From: Xenopus tropicalis
Lineage: Eukaryota > Chordata > Amphibia > Anura > Pipidae
Assembly (NCBI RefSeq): GCF_000004195.4
Contig: NC_030678.2
Coordinates: 97,236,904 to 97,300,903, forward strand
Length of the DNA: 64,000 nucleotides
Direction of reading: 5' to 3'
In this document: piece after piece, positions 13,138-26,262 of the stretch
Layout of the letters: each line of letters begins with the position of its first letter
Position numbering within the stretch: the stretch's first letter is position 1
The notes under the pieces: model-generated
Told to the model about the DNA's origin: nothing
What the model saw: only the letters and a program-made list of their open reading frames with translations
Database searches by the model: none
Made by a program: the position numbers and the translations under genes

Positions 13138-13572
13138 AAAGGTGGCCATAGACGGGCAGATTTAAGCTGCTGATTCAGTTCCTTCAGACTCATTTGGCAG
13201 CTTATCTGCCTGTGTATGGGACCCTCTGAGGGGCCTCCCCGACCAACATCTGACCAAAAATCATCCAGATGTCCAGCGCCGGATTTCTTATCGGGCGCCC
13301 CGAGGCCACCCCCATTTGTCATCCCCCCAGCGGGTGGCATGTCACCACCTAAATTTGTTGTGCCCTAGGCCCAAATCCAGGCCTGCAGATGTCAGACTGG
13401 CTTGATTTTCCCATCAGATCGAGGACCCCATTGGCTCATTGATCTAGTCCTCTCTCAGGCAGCTCATATCCCCTTCATTTGGCCCTCAGCCAAATGATTG
13501 GATTAGAACGTTATCACTCACCTTAGGTGGGTATCACTGGGGAAAAATCTGCTTGTGTTGTGTCCAAAGTGG
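13138..13572. mobile_element. 'ggtggccatagac' MITE interrupted by a nested element
   Basis: The left end aaaggtggccatagacgggc is clear. The right end near aatctgcttgtgttgtg is decayed. The interior cttgattttcccatcagatc and gctcattgatctagtcctc matches the copies at 7440 and 28834. A 112-bp hAT-like element is inserted at 13274-13385. Confidence 0.65.
13274..13385. mobile_element. Nested hAT-like mini-element, 112 bp, 8-bp duplication
   Basis: The ends cagcgccggattt and aaatccaggcctg are imperfect inverted copies. The exact 8-bp duplication CAGATGTC stands at 13266-13273 and 13386-13393, the signature of hAT insertion. The insertion splits the older MITE, so it is the younger event. Confidence 0.85.
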
Positions 13573-14040
13573 ATCTTTTAGTGTATCTTATCTGTTTGTA
13601 TTCTTCCAGCTCTGGGTGTGAAAAGAGTGTGTTCCGTGGTAAATCATTGTAACAATTAACTGAAATAAATTAAATTATGGCATATTCTTATTTAAAACGA
13701 GTAATTTTGGCAGGGGGCAGGGGGCATGTGACCTGCGCAGGAAGCTGCTGAAAATTTTTGCCAGTATGCAGAACTGACATGCACAAATGCTTCCTATGAT
13801 GTCACCGAATGCTTACTGTGCATGGGCACCAAGAATTTAATGTGAAACTTCTGGAAAATGCACAAAGAAATCAGGAGAATGCCATTAGGTGATGGGAAGC
13901 CAGGGAGAGAAGCCAAAATTGGGTAATTCCCCCAAAAATGGGGGGGGTGGTTTTGATAACTATGTGCAAAGCATGTTTTCATCTATAAATATGGCATGAA
14001 AGCATAAGGTTGCTAAGTTTTTGGCTATGGTGAAGAGGCC

Positions 14041-14243
14041 TTAAGGTGAAGACACATGGAGCTACTAGTAGCAGGTACTTGTCATGGCTACTAAAATAGA
14101 CAATGTTGATCATTTACTGATAATTACTATGTGTGTTTTAGCAGAGCCAATTCTCAGTTTTGTCTATGGCAGGGTATTTTCTGGTGTTTAGTATCCGTGA
14201 CAAGTAGCTGCTACTAAGTAGCTCTGTGTGTCTTCGCCCTTAA
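14041..14243. mobile_element. TTAA-flanked MITE, about 200 bp
   Basis: TTAA, then ggtgaagacacatggagcta at the left; tagctctgtgtgtcttcgcc, then TTAA at the right. The ends are inverted over about 25 bp. A common frog repeat with no coding potential. Confidence 0.8.
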
Positions 14244-15085
14244 ATAACTTTCATTTGAACCTTTAATACAAATTACCTGGTTTGTACTCTTTTTCCCCTA
14301 CAGTTCCTATGTATTTATGAAAATGAATCGTTTCTAATAATTGTTCTTTCACTGTTATATTATAATTCTTAAGACAAATGAGTTTTAAGCAGACTTTAAT
14401 TTGCCAAAGGGACTGACAAAAATGCTTTCATTAAGGAGATTTTTTGCTATGCACGTACCTCCATGCTGGCTCTCACTTTGTTATGCCTTGTTTGATATCA
14501 TTAATTAGCTCTGCTGAGCGCAGACATGCGTGGCTAGAGGGTGAGAGGTGAGCAAGGTCAAGGAACTTATATTGAGAATCAAGTGTTAGTAAAATCTTTC
14601 ATCCCATGAGTGGAACTTATAACACAATGGACTATTCTAGAATTCGGTGTTTTTTTCAACAGTGATATCTAATAAGGAGAAAAGGATGGCAGCAAGACAT
14701 AAGTGGGATATGGTTGGCATAGGGGCCTCTTGAGAAGCCTTTTCATGTATTGGTTTTCTGTTTGGTAATTAATAAAACATTTTATATGAACTTTAACAAA
14801 ACAAATTGTATTATGGACCCAGTAAGCTCTGTAAAGGTCTTCTGAGGTTTTGTAATCAAGTAACTGCCAAAAAGAATGAATGCTGTGACCTTACCAGAAC
14901 CTGGCAAATCTATAAAAACCAAACAAATATTGAGATAAATGTGCTATTTTAATGCATATGTAAACAATGTTTTCAAGATAGTGGAGTATATAACTAGGTG
15001 CAATTTAATGGAACATGCACACTGCTATCTAATTATGGCATGAACAAGGGCTGTAGTTATATATATATATATATAGGAACCCAAG

Positions 15086-15235
15086 GGCATCTTCTATCTG
15101 CCGAGTGCAGGGGCAAGGTAGGGTGAGTCCCAAGGATGCCGGATGCGATGCGGAGGAGGGCGTGGCCTGCGCTCGGCAGATAGAAGACGTGTTCTAAGGC
15201 TTAGAACACGCCTTCTATCCGCTGAGTGCAGCCCA
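15086..15235. repeat. Foldback region with inverted and direct copies of one motif
   Basis: The motif cttctatctgccgagtgcag (from about 15091) recurs inverted near 15168-15188 (ctgcgctcggcagatagaag) and again in direct form after 15210 (ccttctatccgctgagtgca). Between the last two is a short palindrome, gttctaaggcttagaac. Likely part of a GC-rich transposon; the borders are not resolved. Confidence 0.6.
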
Positions 15236-16752
15236 CGCCCCCGTTATTTTTTTTATTAAAGATTTGTCAGCGAGCCAGATGCAGCCATCAAAAAAGCCAC
15301 ATCTGGCTCCCGTGTCATAGGTTCCCTACCCCTATGTTAAGGTATGCCCGAGGGCCCATACCTAGGGCAGCAGATTTTGGGGGGCAGCACTTGGGTGCCT
15401 ATATAATAGATTTTCCTTTTATTTAAACCCCCCATCCCCCCCAGCCCCAGCCAGAAAGTTTCATGGGACATCACTCGTACAGAAGTGACGTCACGCTTCT
15501 GGAAGTGATGTCTCAAGCATGCTGCTCGTGATGTCACTTCCATAATCTGGGGGGGTATTTTAGGTCCAGTGCCACCTTAAATACAGCACAGGAATGAACC
15601 ATAGAGCGCGAATATATATACTCACTATATAGAGCTCCAGAATAAAGTAGGGGTTTTTGGCGTACTTCCCATGTGGATTTATTTTTAGTTAATATCAGTA
15701 CTCTCCAACTGCTGTGGTACTGAGGGCGGAAATTTTCCTGGCCTTTATGGGTGAGGGTCAATAATGGAAGCCAGTTTTGACCCTTTTTTTTAAACTGCAC
15801 ACACTTTAAATCACACACATGTTATCACAAGAACTTTTAAGACCCTACCCACATTAATGGTGGTAGCACAGCAAAAACCCAAATGGTTGGTGCTCACTGC
15901 AGAGATTTCCCTCATCACTTATATGTGAAAGTTTTTAAGTCATATTAAGCCACACTCTTAAAACCAAATGCCTTCACATTCCTTGTGGGTAGCATAGCAG
16001 GGTAGGGCAGGCAGAGTATGACACACACACGCAGTTGGATGCGGGCTGCCAGTTGGACATCATTCATTTATATCTATGCAGCTAAAATCAGAAGAATGCA
16101 ATTGGTTTAATTTTCTTCTGTAGCATACACATTGATATTCTGTTCTGAGAATGGCTTGGTCACATTCTATTGAAGCATCCGGTAAAGTGGTATGTAATTA
16201 GTAGGATAGCTGATGTCATGGCTGATGGCTTTGCCTACAGTTAGCTACAGAATCCAATTCAAAAATATTGTTAACATATTGAAAACCAAATGGATGGGGA
16301 AGAGCTTTCAAGCCCCACCCCCCCCCGCAATTTCATATAATTCATATGCATATAAAAGAGAAGCATAAAAGAATCAATATTTTAAAGTTAATTAAGCCTA
16401 GCATTTTTTTTTCACCACAAACTTTTCCTTTAAAGTATAAATTAATTTGCTTCAATAAAATTGCTAGTTAATTTGCATGCTCTGATTTCTGATTTGCTCC
16501 ATTAATTTATTATATTTGCTTTGTTTGCAGAATCTTTTACTGCACAATTAAAACTGGAGTACAGTATGCACTTTTTATTCTCCTTATCAGGAGAAAATGA
16601 AAAGTTCACTGACAGTTACTGCATTTACTGTAGAGTGGATCAAGGCTTCACCTTCACAATTACAAGCTCACAGATAGTATTGCCATGTAAGAGCCTCAGC
16701 TGTAGGACTATTATCAGGGGCTTGTTAGTAAATTTCATTTGGTGTACAATCT

Positions 16753-16890
16753 GGCAAATGCCAAAGGAACGGCTGCTGTAAGATGCCATAGACAGTCACT
16801 ATTTATTGGGCTGATGGGGGCTGTTTGGGCGTCTGTGTACTTGAAATGTAAGGGCCTATTTTGAATCCCAGCCCAGACAAAATGGCACCA
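16753..16890 (-). mobile_element. hAT-like MITE fragment, inverted
   Basis: Inverted partner of the repeat at 8772-8856, longer at one end (ctggcaaatgccaaag through ttttgaatcccagcccag). No target duplication found. Confidence 0.6.
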
Positions 16891-17200
16891 ATTCCAGGAA
16901 AATTTAAAATCCGGGGTCTTGAAATCAGGGTTTTACTGTAAATGAAACTCCAGTTGAGTGAAAGTGACTCCAATGCTTTGAGGAGGATACAGTGATCTTC
17001 AAGTAATTTTATTTATTTTGGTAGTTAGGGCTCATTATTCAAAAACACAAAATTACAGATCTTTATATGATTTTATTTGCATTATTCCTTATTTCTAGAG
17101 CAGATTGAACTCTCATATTAATTATGTCTTGTACCACAAATGAGACACTTGTCATTACTCCAGCCCAAGGAACGGTTTATATATTGAAGAAGACATATTA

Positions 17201-17833
17201 GGGTTGATTCACTAAAGTGCGATAATGCTTATTGCATGCTTTTTTTCCTTAAAACTGATGCAAAAAAAGTATTATCACATGCATTAAGTCGCATATCGCA
17301 TGTGTTAAATAGCATGCAACCGAATGCGTTAATTTTAATGCATTGCATTAATTAGCGCGCAGAAATAATACTAACGCATGATTCACAAACACTTAGATGA
17401 ACACTTTAGCTAAATATCGTCTGTCTGTGCCAAAATTAACACCTACTTGGGGCAGGCAGTAATTATAGAAAAGTACAGTTCATGAGCTTTTGGCAACACA
17501 ATATAGACTTTGCAGTGGGATTTATTCAAGTATGTGTTGGCCCTAGAGTGATGTAGCCTCCAGTTTGCAGGGAAATGGTCATTTTCAGTACAGTAGTTTT
17601 ACGAAACTAATAGCGTGTATGGCTAATACGGCGTGCGTTTTTTCGCACGTGGTGACAATTTATGCGCGCTGCGTTAATTAGCGCGTGTTGCATCAAATAC
17701 CGCATGAAAATAGTCCTTGCAACTTAAATAACGCAAACAGCATCGCGTCTAAATTAACGCAATTAAGACACGATAAAAATTTTAACGCATGCTATAAATA
17801 GCGCTCGTTTTATCGCACTTTAGTGAATCAGCC
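17201..17833. mobile_element. Harbinger-like MITE, 633 bp, TTA duplication
   Basis: The left end gggttgattcactaaagtgc and right end gcactttagtgaatcagcc are inverted and flanked by TTA (17198-17200 and 17834-17836). The interior is rich in short gcgttaatt / aattaacgc palindromes. No coding potential. Confidence 0.8.
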
Positions 17834-18022
17834 TTATTGTGTAAAAACAGGAATGTACCAGTGCATTAAATAAAAGGAATGCACTTTAAAAAGATGTGTT
17901 TTAGGCTGATTTATAGAACTTTTCTTCAAAAACCCTGCTAGTCCTGTCTATCTGTTCTACTTCCTGTTGCCTGCTTTCCCAGTTTGTGCAAGGGAGCACG
18001 CCACACTCAAGCACACTGCACT

Positions 18023-18308
18023 CAGCGTCGGACTGGGGTGCCAGGGGCCCACCAAATAACCTTGGATTGTGGACCCAGTCTCCAAGCAATTTTCTTTTCT
18101 CTCTTCAATTGCATTATTTATCCTCTTAATCACTTCCCCATACATATTATTATTTATTCTTCCTTCTATTTATTTTCTTCTCATATAAAAATGAGGAATG
18201 ACTGTGGTAAAGGTATACAAGGAAAATGGCTGGGTGAGCAGGAGGGCCCACTGACTCCTGGGCCCAACGGGAGTTTTCCTGGTATCCTGGTGGGCCAGTC
18301 CGACACTG
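18023..18308. mobile_element. hAT-like MITE, 286 bp, 8-bp duplication
   Basis: The ends cagcgtcggactgg and ccagtccgacactg are inverted, with the exact duplication ACTGCACT at 18015-18022 and 18309-18316. Subterminal gggcccacc / ggtgggcc also pair. A decayed right-end relative lies at 42438-42506. Confidence 0.88.
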
Positions 18309-18733
18309 ACTGCACTGTACAATAAGAATTAATCAGCAGTAATGCTGACCTGATAGAGAACTGAAGCCTATCCTTGCTTGTGTGACTGCAGGGCTGTGAT
18401 TGGCTATCCTTTACCTACTTTGCTTTTGGCAGGGACCGTTAGAACGGACAGGGAGAGTAGCCGATCTATAGGGACCATTTGTATAATGCTAATTGTTAGC
18501 CTAGAGTAAAACCAGCACCATGTAAAAATATTGATTATTGAATATTCATTTTTTTATTTTTACATGGTACGTATTAGTAGACCTGGCAAAACCTACACCA
18601 TTGTGATTTGAGCTTCTTCACTGAATTTCACACTTTGTGGCACACCAGTTGTATTTTTCTTTTTGTCATAAAACCAGCACCATATATTATTCATTATTGC
18701 CTACAAAATTGGAGACGTTTTCGGTTATGCTAT

Positions 18734-20095
18734 GGGGCTCATTCATCAAAGTACGAGTTTGAATCTCGAAATGGGTAAAATTTGGATTAGATACGATAAT
18801 TTCTGATAATCGCAAATGTCTCAAAAATGCTTGCGAAAAAATCGAATTAGTCACAATAATATCGTATTAGTGATCCGAAAGTCACGAAATTTTCATATCT
18901 GAACGATCGTAAACAGCGGGAAAACCTTTCTGATCCTTCTTTGCGTGTTTTTGGAAGCCTCCCATAGGACTCAATGGCACTCTGCAGCTCCAACCTGGCC
19001 CAAGGAAAGTCACGATACGGAAGCTTGAATGAATCCAAAACTTTCGTACTCGTTGCAACAATACGATTCTGCTGTTCTGAGCTACACATGCCCACCAGCC
19101 AATCAGAAGCGGATATGCCAGAGGGGAGGGGGGGAGGGAATGAAACACATGTGCAGTATGAAGCAAGGAGGGAAAGGAAGGGAGAATACCTTTTTAGAGA
19201 TGGCTGCCTGTTCTAGAAAATGTGAAGTAAGTGTGACTGAGTAAATATTTGATTAGGTGAGCCAAAAGTGTGGCGTTTTTACTAAACAATAGGAGGACTA
19301 TTGGGCAGTATGCTTTTTAAATTTTGATTTATCATTCCTGGTTAAGCAAGACAGTGTCCTTTAGTTAGTCATTTTTGAGCAAAATTGCAGCAGTGCAGAC
19401 ACTCCAGTCTAAACCCCTTTCTGGTTGGTTGCTAAAGGTAATTGGAGAAGTTTTCAGTTATACTATGGGGCTCATTCATCAAAGTACGAGTTTGAATCTC
19501 AAAATGGGTAAAATTTGGATTAGATACGATAATTTCTGATAATCGCAGATGTCTCAGAAATGCTTGTGAAAAAATTGTATTAGTCACAATAATATTGTAT
19601 TGGCGATCTGAAAGTCACAAAATTTTCGTATCTGAACGATCGTAAACAGCGGGAAAACCTTTCTGACTTTGATCCTTCTGTGCATGTTTTTGGAAGCCTC
19701 CCATAGGACTCAATGGCACTGTGCAGCTCCATATAGACAACAACAAGAGATCTTCTGCACTCACCCATTATCAATATATATAGGACATTAAGACATTCTG
19801 TGCATTAAGCTACTACTACTTTAAACAAAACAGGGATTGTTTGTCCATACATTGCAATATACTTCAAGCAGCTCCAACCTGGCCCAAGGAAAGTCACGAT
19901 ACGGAAGCTTTAATGAATCCAAAACTTTCGTACTCATTGCAACAATACGATTTTGTCGTGTAATTTTTGACACAGAGTACGAAAAAGTTGTGCAAATTAA
20001 AAAAAAATCTGTGAAAATATGCAAGGTACGAAAACTTAGAAGAAAATATGATTGTTTTGTATTCGGAGCCGATCGTACTTTGATAAATAGACCCC
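18734..20095. mobile_element. Harbinger-like MITE region, tandemly duplicated, TAT duplication
   Basis: The left end ggggctcattcatcaaagta and the right end tactttgataaatagacccc are flanked by TAT (18731-18733 and 20096-20098). A second left end with near-identical flank (agttatactat) begins at 19467, so the region holds one truncated unit (18734 to about 19070), about 370 bp of other sequence, and a second, complete unit (19467-20095). The second unit carries an insertion at 19732-19867. Confidence 0.75.
19732..19867. mobile_element. 136-bp retroelement-like insertion with 9-bp duplication
   Basis: GCAGCTCCA stands at 19723-19731 and again at 19868-19876, flanking tatagacaacaacaagagat ... 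ttgcaatatacttcaa. The interrupted sequence is continuous in the sister copies at 18734 and 43743, which proves insertion. There are no inverted ends, so a truncated retroelement is more likely than a DNA element; the family is unassigned. Confidence 0.75.
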
Positions 20096-21368
20096 TATAC
20101 GTCTCCTTTAAATGGAACTTGTCATTATAAGAAGTCCTGTGAATTTATCATTCCTTAAAAAATGAAGGCAAAGCTATTTTTGGATATATACTATACATAG
20201 AAGAGAACATAAACAGAGATATAGATGGCCTAATTAATACAAGTAGAGCTAGAGAGTTGCAGTGTTGATGTAATTAATGAACAGGTTATTAAATATGAAT
20301 AATATGAAAGATAAGTAAAAAAAAAACATTATGATTACCACTGCTTTTGTCATATAAACAGAACTCCAAAAATATACAGGCAAGTTAATTGGCTCCTGAC
20401 AAAATTGACCCTGCTGTTTGTGTAAATTTGACAGGGACCTTAGATTCCAAAATGTAGTGGGGCAGGGGCTGATGTGAATGATGTATAATCTCTAAAAAAG
20501 CACTGCAGAAATATGTTGGCAATATTTAAATACCAGGAAATAATTACCACAAATAAAAATTCCTCCTTTGGCCAATCACAGATGGTAAAACAGGGCAATA
20601 TAATTAAATCTATTAATTGCTAATATAAAAAAATAGTCACAAAATGATGCTGTATGCATATTCAAAGAGGAGTCCAGGCTGACTCATGCTAATAAGCATT
20701 GATCCTGACAGAATTTTAATTAAAAAAAATAGTTTTCAACCTTTTGTCTTCAGTTTCTTTTGGCATTAGAAGGATCATGGTATTTGTAGTTCATCAGTAG
20801 CTAGAAGGTCAAGGTTGGGTAGCCCTGTCATATTATACAGAATCAGAAAAATGTATCTAGCTTTCCTGTCTTATTGTAGCTGTTAAAAGGCGCTCTGCCT
20901 GCCTCTTCCCATCACTATTGCCGCATGGTATATATTTTCTTTGGTACCATTACTATTGGCATGTTGGTTGATTAAGAGTCACAGTGAGCAGCCTGTTGAA
21001 AGGTTACATGCCTAATAAATTTGACAGAGCGCTGCATGCACTGCTGGAAGGACAAGTGCAGTGCTGAAGGAGCACATAGATATTGAGAAAAAAGAATTTC
21101 ACGGCTGGAGCAGCCCAATACATGGCATGGGGCATGGACACAAGAGCTAATTTCCTGTGCAATTTTTTTGTGCTCATTTGTTTAACCTCTTATGCTTTCC
21201 ATTCCATAACAAATATGGAAAGCATAATATACTATATGACATACTGTAGTAATACAAAATATTTAATTTTCAGAACAAGGTTTGCCTTAATCTCACTTAT
21301 TCTTATATAATAGCTATTTAATTGTATGATATTATATATCAATTATAATAGCAATAATTTGGGGTCAT

Positions 21369-21670
21369 TTAAAGAAACAGTAACACCAAAAAGTGTTTTA
21401 CAATTATTAAAGGCACAGATTACATAGCAGATAACAGGGAAGGTCTGTAGAATACAGTGGTCTTTTATCTGTTATCTGCTGTGTAACCTGCGCCTTTTCT
21501 CCTTTTTCCAGCTTCAATCGCTGCCCCACAGCTACACAGCAGCTTATTTATATAAACTTTAGTAGGGTTTCTGAAGCAAAAACACTGGTGTTAGCGGTGC
21601 AGGGCAACAGTACATTATATTTTAATGACTTTGATACATTTTTTTTTTTTTGGTGTTACTGTTCCTTTAA
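21369..21670. mobile_element. T2-type (TTAA) MITE
   Basis: TTAA plus agaaacagtaacaccaaaaa at the left and ggtgttactgttccttTAA at the right form inverted ends. The interior forms a long foldback (gcagataacag / ctgttatctgc). Same family as 52761-53185. Confidence 0.85.
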
Positions 21671-24574
21671 AAAAATTGAGAAAAAGTTCAGGGAGTTTTT
21701 TCCCCAAATCGTAGCCTTAAATCATGTGTATTTTACTAATTACTCAAAACATGCATTTTTCATAATTTATCAAGTGTAAAAACCAAGTTTTAATTCAAAT
21801 TGTAACAATTTTTATTTAATTAATGTGACTATGAAGATTTTCATTCATCCAGGTCATGTTGTATTTAGTATAAGTAAATCTAAAGCAACTGGACTTGCTA
21901 AGTAATGTGCCATTGTGATTGGAAGTTGGAACCGAAGAAGCTGCTTGGATGAGTAGTGAAATGTCTTCAATAATTACTTTCGTACACAAAAAGAGGTTGT
22001 GGGAGCACTCCAAGGCTAAATAAAGTATACAAATACAATGGAAGTGCAACTGATCTGGCCAAATTAACTACAAACATACAAAAAAAAAAAGGGATTGATC
22101 AATGCACATTCCCTGGTCCCCTGTTTCATAAGTAAATTGTCTGTTAGTTTCATGCTAGTGCATACAGTATATTGACAAAAAACAGGGGTTTTTAGTTACA
22201 AAATTATGATCATAGGATTGGTAAGCCACCATACCACGTCAAGGTAAACCCCGTATGGTGGTCCTATCTATTTACCTCTGGTCATATTTTTCAAAGGCTG
22301 GGACTCCCGTGCACTATTGCCATTCTCGACCTGGGGGCTGGTTTAAATCAGAGGGCTTAGTCACTCCCATGCCTTTTGCTTATATAGAGAGAGATTGCCT
22401 GGTTCCCCAGGCCCAATCCTCCCCCGCTTGCGGCTTGTAGAGGAGAAGACTGCCCATTAACCAACACCCATTCTTTTTAAAGGCATAAGACCACCATTAT
22501 AATAATAATTACTTTCGCAGTTGTATTCGTCTGTGGTATTTATATTTGCAGCAAATAATAATATAAGTGCATTCCTTCCCATTGACATTAAAATAAAAAA
22601 ATAGAGGGTCAGTGGCCCCCCTTTCCACAGGGCAAGATACCTTTTCTGATAAGTTAATGCTTAAATCTTTGTTCATTTCTTCAACATTGTGGAATTATGG
22701 GTATAAAAATAAATATTGTGATAAAATACAGGAATTCAACCTGTATATTTTTTTTTGCTTTCTAGGTGGTGGTAATGGGTGCTAATATTCTGCACACATA
22801 GCAACATTTGAACGAGTAAAGTGATTAAAGTGACTTTTAATGGTAGTTCCATGATATGTACGTAGCTTGCCAGCAGTTGATTTAACTGCAAAATAAGATA
22901 AAAAGGCCTTTTTACCTTTTGTATTCAATACATTATATGGGACATCAATGCCCGAAAAAATACTATTTTGTGGCATCCGTGCATCAATGTGCGTGTTCAT
23001 TTCTAATCTGACCATATTAATCAATATAAAACTCTTTCATATATTATCATAGGTGGTATTAATAATATAGAATAAAGTGTTAGAGTTCCTTTCAATAGTA
23101 TAGCAAAAATGAAAGAATCTGCAGTTGCTAACCTTACTTTTACCCCTTCTTGGCACTTACGCTATGGCTTTAGGGTCACTGTTCTTATTGGCCCTTGTGA
23201 CTTCTCTTCTATCTAACAGTCAGATGGTTAATAGGGCAGTCCTTGCCAAGATATCTGTATTGATCCTCCTCATATTAGCCTTCAGCTGCTAACAGGGAAA
23301 GAGGTTAATTAAGCAGATGAAAGTGAAATAGCCTTGATAAGATGATATAAGACGCTTGAGTTTTCTCTGCATGCTTTTCTGCTGCTGTTGCTCTTATATA
23401 TTAAAAACTTTCCTCTGGGTGCCTTTTCTGTAACTTGCAAGCAGATTTTAGCTCATTTTCTGGCATGATTAAATCAAAAAATGTAAAACACAAAAAAGCA
23501 GATTTTATTTAGGTGATCTATTAGGGTTTAATAGGCACATGTAAAATTGAATAATGTAGTTTATGTTTCAATATTGGGGTGCATTCCAGTATTATGGGTT
23601 TTATTACAGCAATTTAGCCCATTTTAGCCGTTGTGCTTTGACTATCTTGGAATATATAGTTGGAGGCTATACAATCTGTTGAATCTGATACTGACCCCAG
23701 TGGGTCTTAAATATAATTAAATATTTCCTTAAAGTGTGACTTTTACCTGCCATAAACTACACTTTCTACAGCTCATTAATTAGATAAACTTGGTTGGTAC
23801 TGTAGCTTGTGAAACCGTTCGTTATAATTGAAGAAAACGTCTAAACCTAAAAGACAAAGCACAAGTCTGTATTTTAGATGAATTATATGTTCCATTACAA
23901 GTCTAAGATGCCATTTTTGTCATTGTAAACACTGGTCTCTATATTAATGATGACATCCAAATAAACACTGATATTTAACTTTACCTTTACCTGTGCAGGT
24001 ACAGTATATCTGAATGGCTCAGCTAGATGAATACATGTGTTTTTTGTTCCATTGTTTCTCCTTTTAAGAGTCAGAAAGTAAATACCCTCTGTTAAGATCT
24101 AATTTGCATTGTTACAAAAAAAAGGAAGGACATTTCAGTGGAGTAATTATCACCTAGACTTGTAATGCTACATGTTTAGCTAATTATTTGTTTCCTATGG
24201 TACCAAAGGTCAGTAAGTAACATAAGTCTACATAACCAATTGTTTCCTTACCAAGCCTAAGAGCACAAACTCTTATGTGTTGTTTCTAAATGTTAATATG
24301 ATGTGTTATTTACACAAAAGATAAAAAAACAACTGTATATTCTTTGCCCCTTTGTCTAACCGAAAACAACAGCTTGCTATGAGATACTATTACTCTTTCA
24401 TTTAGACATTATAAATTCATACAATTGGTGACTGTGAATATCCCCCACGTACCCTCTAAAGATATCAGCTCTAGTGTAGCATTTAGTCAGATTTAAATAC
24501 ACTGGGATTCTAGTTGAATTCAGCTTAGACAGAACAGAACAGAGGTCTTTGCTCAGGGTGACTGCAGACTTATT

Positions 24575-24735
24575 GGGGCTCATTTATAGTCACACTGGGT
24601 AAATGTGCACTTGGGCAGCTACCTGTAGCAACCAATCAGCAATTAGGCTTTACAGATAGCCGTAGGTAGAACAATAAAAGCAAACTCATGGCAACCAATG
24701 AGACCCCTGTGTCATTTATTGAATAAACCCATAAG
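24575..24735. repeat. Dispersed frog repeat (ccaatcagcaattag type)
   Basis: The run ggggctcatttatagtcaca, gcaaccaatcagcaattagg and the later ggcaaccaatgagacccc is typical of a frequent Xenopus repeat; a related piece lies at 53905-54055. Ends are not exact enough to define a duplication. Confidence 0.5.
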
Positions 24736-26262
24736 TGTATTAGTTATTGTAGCTCCTGATAGTAGACATCTACCAACAGCTCACTGATTAGCTGATGTTT
24801 CTTTCAGCTAAGAACCGTAAGTAGCAGTAAGTTGAACTTTATACTGAATAGCAGCGAGTGATGGAAACAAAAATTAAGAAAAAGAGGCAAAGGGAAAGGT
24901 TGGTAAATTCATCAGAAAGAAGCAGTACAAGACATGAAGAAAAGAATACTATTTTAGACAAAAATAAAACAATAGATTTGGGAAAGAAGACTAGAGACAA
25001 TAGAAGTAAAATATCATATGAATGTATTAAATGACAGCACTGTTCACTAAAATGAAAATATATGTAAAGAGATGGAATACAGTGACTTGAATAGAATGTA
25101 GATGAGGTAGATAATGAGAAGGGGAAAAAATGAGGAGGGTTAAACACACTCTTTTATATTATACAGAATATACTTTATATTACAACTCGGAATTTCACTG
25201 TAAGAAAATCTGTGAAGAGTATTCAGACACAGCAGGCTCAAATGTATTAGGTGTGGCAGAATGAATAGAAATGAGGGTGGCTGTAACATTGTTAGCAGAG
25301 CAATAGTTCTCATTCAGAAGTAGGCAACACAAAGTAACGCAGAAAGCAGAATAAAGATAAATAGAATCTAAAGTGATATGTGTGCTCTGAGGCAGATAAA
25401 GGAGCTCTGATAGGTGCTGTAATAGCCCACTTGAACACATGCCAATTATTGCCACTGAGAGTGAATTTATACTATTTTTCCTTACTCTGCTTTCAACTAG
25501 GAAACTACTGATCATTTTTGTTATGAAGGCAACTAATATGGATTAGAGAAGGAACATCAAAAGTGTGATTTGGCAATCATCGCCAGGGTTCTTATTTGGG
25601 AAAAGCACCATACTGTAATTTAAAGGAGTAACAGTTAACATGACACTAACATATTCTAATTATTTGGCATTAGCTGCAATTTAACAACAAATTCAGATTT
25701 TCATTATTACTTTAAACACTGTGTGACAACAGACCAGCAGCCAGGAAGTCGGCTCCTGTGGCCATGTAAGAGTTTTTTTTTTATTGGGATAATGTCAGAT
25801 TCATAAATAAATGCAGGGTTGCACCAAGTGCAAAGTGGATTTACTACTGTAATATGTTGTTCTGACTTCTCTAAAACTGCTGTGCTGCAGACTACATAGG
25901 TCTGAACCCTTCAGTAGGAGAGAAATAGGTCCCTACCTAGGTAAGACAATTTCGAAGACAGACCTTAGTGCCAGGAATTCAGTTTATTAATAAAAGTTAA
26001 GCTGTTAGCAGTAGCTTTACTTTCAGTGACATTTAGAAAAGTGCCCTCAATCTGTAATGCAGTACATCCAGCACTTGTCAGAGTAATACCTGTGCAGCTA
26101 CCTATGACTTCCCTCAACTATGTATTAAGGTGTCCAAACATAGTGAGAAATAACTAGCATATTCTGCTGGTTCAAGTCATAAGATTGGTGTAAGAATATG
26201 TTTTGGAGGATTATGTGCTAATCTGTCTCTGTTTTGCTCTGTAAGGTCTATCAAGACAAAAC

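Larger units (their letters stand above)
12801..17197. other. Non-coding block with several MITEs
   Basis: No gene was found. Recognised contents are the nested MITE (13138-13572 with 13274-13385 inside), the TTAA element (14041-14243), a foldback region (15086-15235), a GC-rich hAT-like remnant (about 15270-15575) and the inverted hAT-like fragment at 16753-16890. Bases 13573-14040, 14244-15085 and 15576-16750 show only AT-rich unique sequence. Confidence 0.65.

Noticed and set aside
15466..15545. Clustered gtgacgtcac and related sites as CRE regulatory elements
   Set aside because: They are repeated direct and inverted within a GC-rich hAT-like repeat, so they are better explained as transposon sequence.
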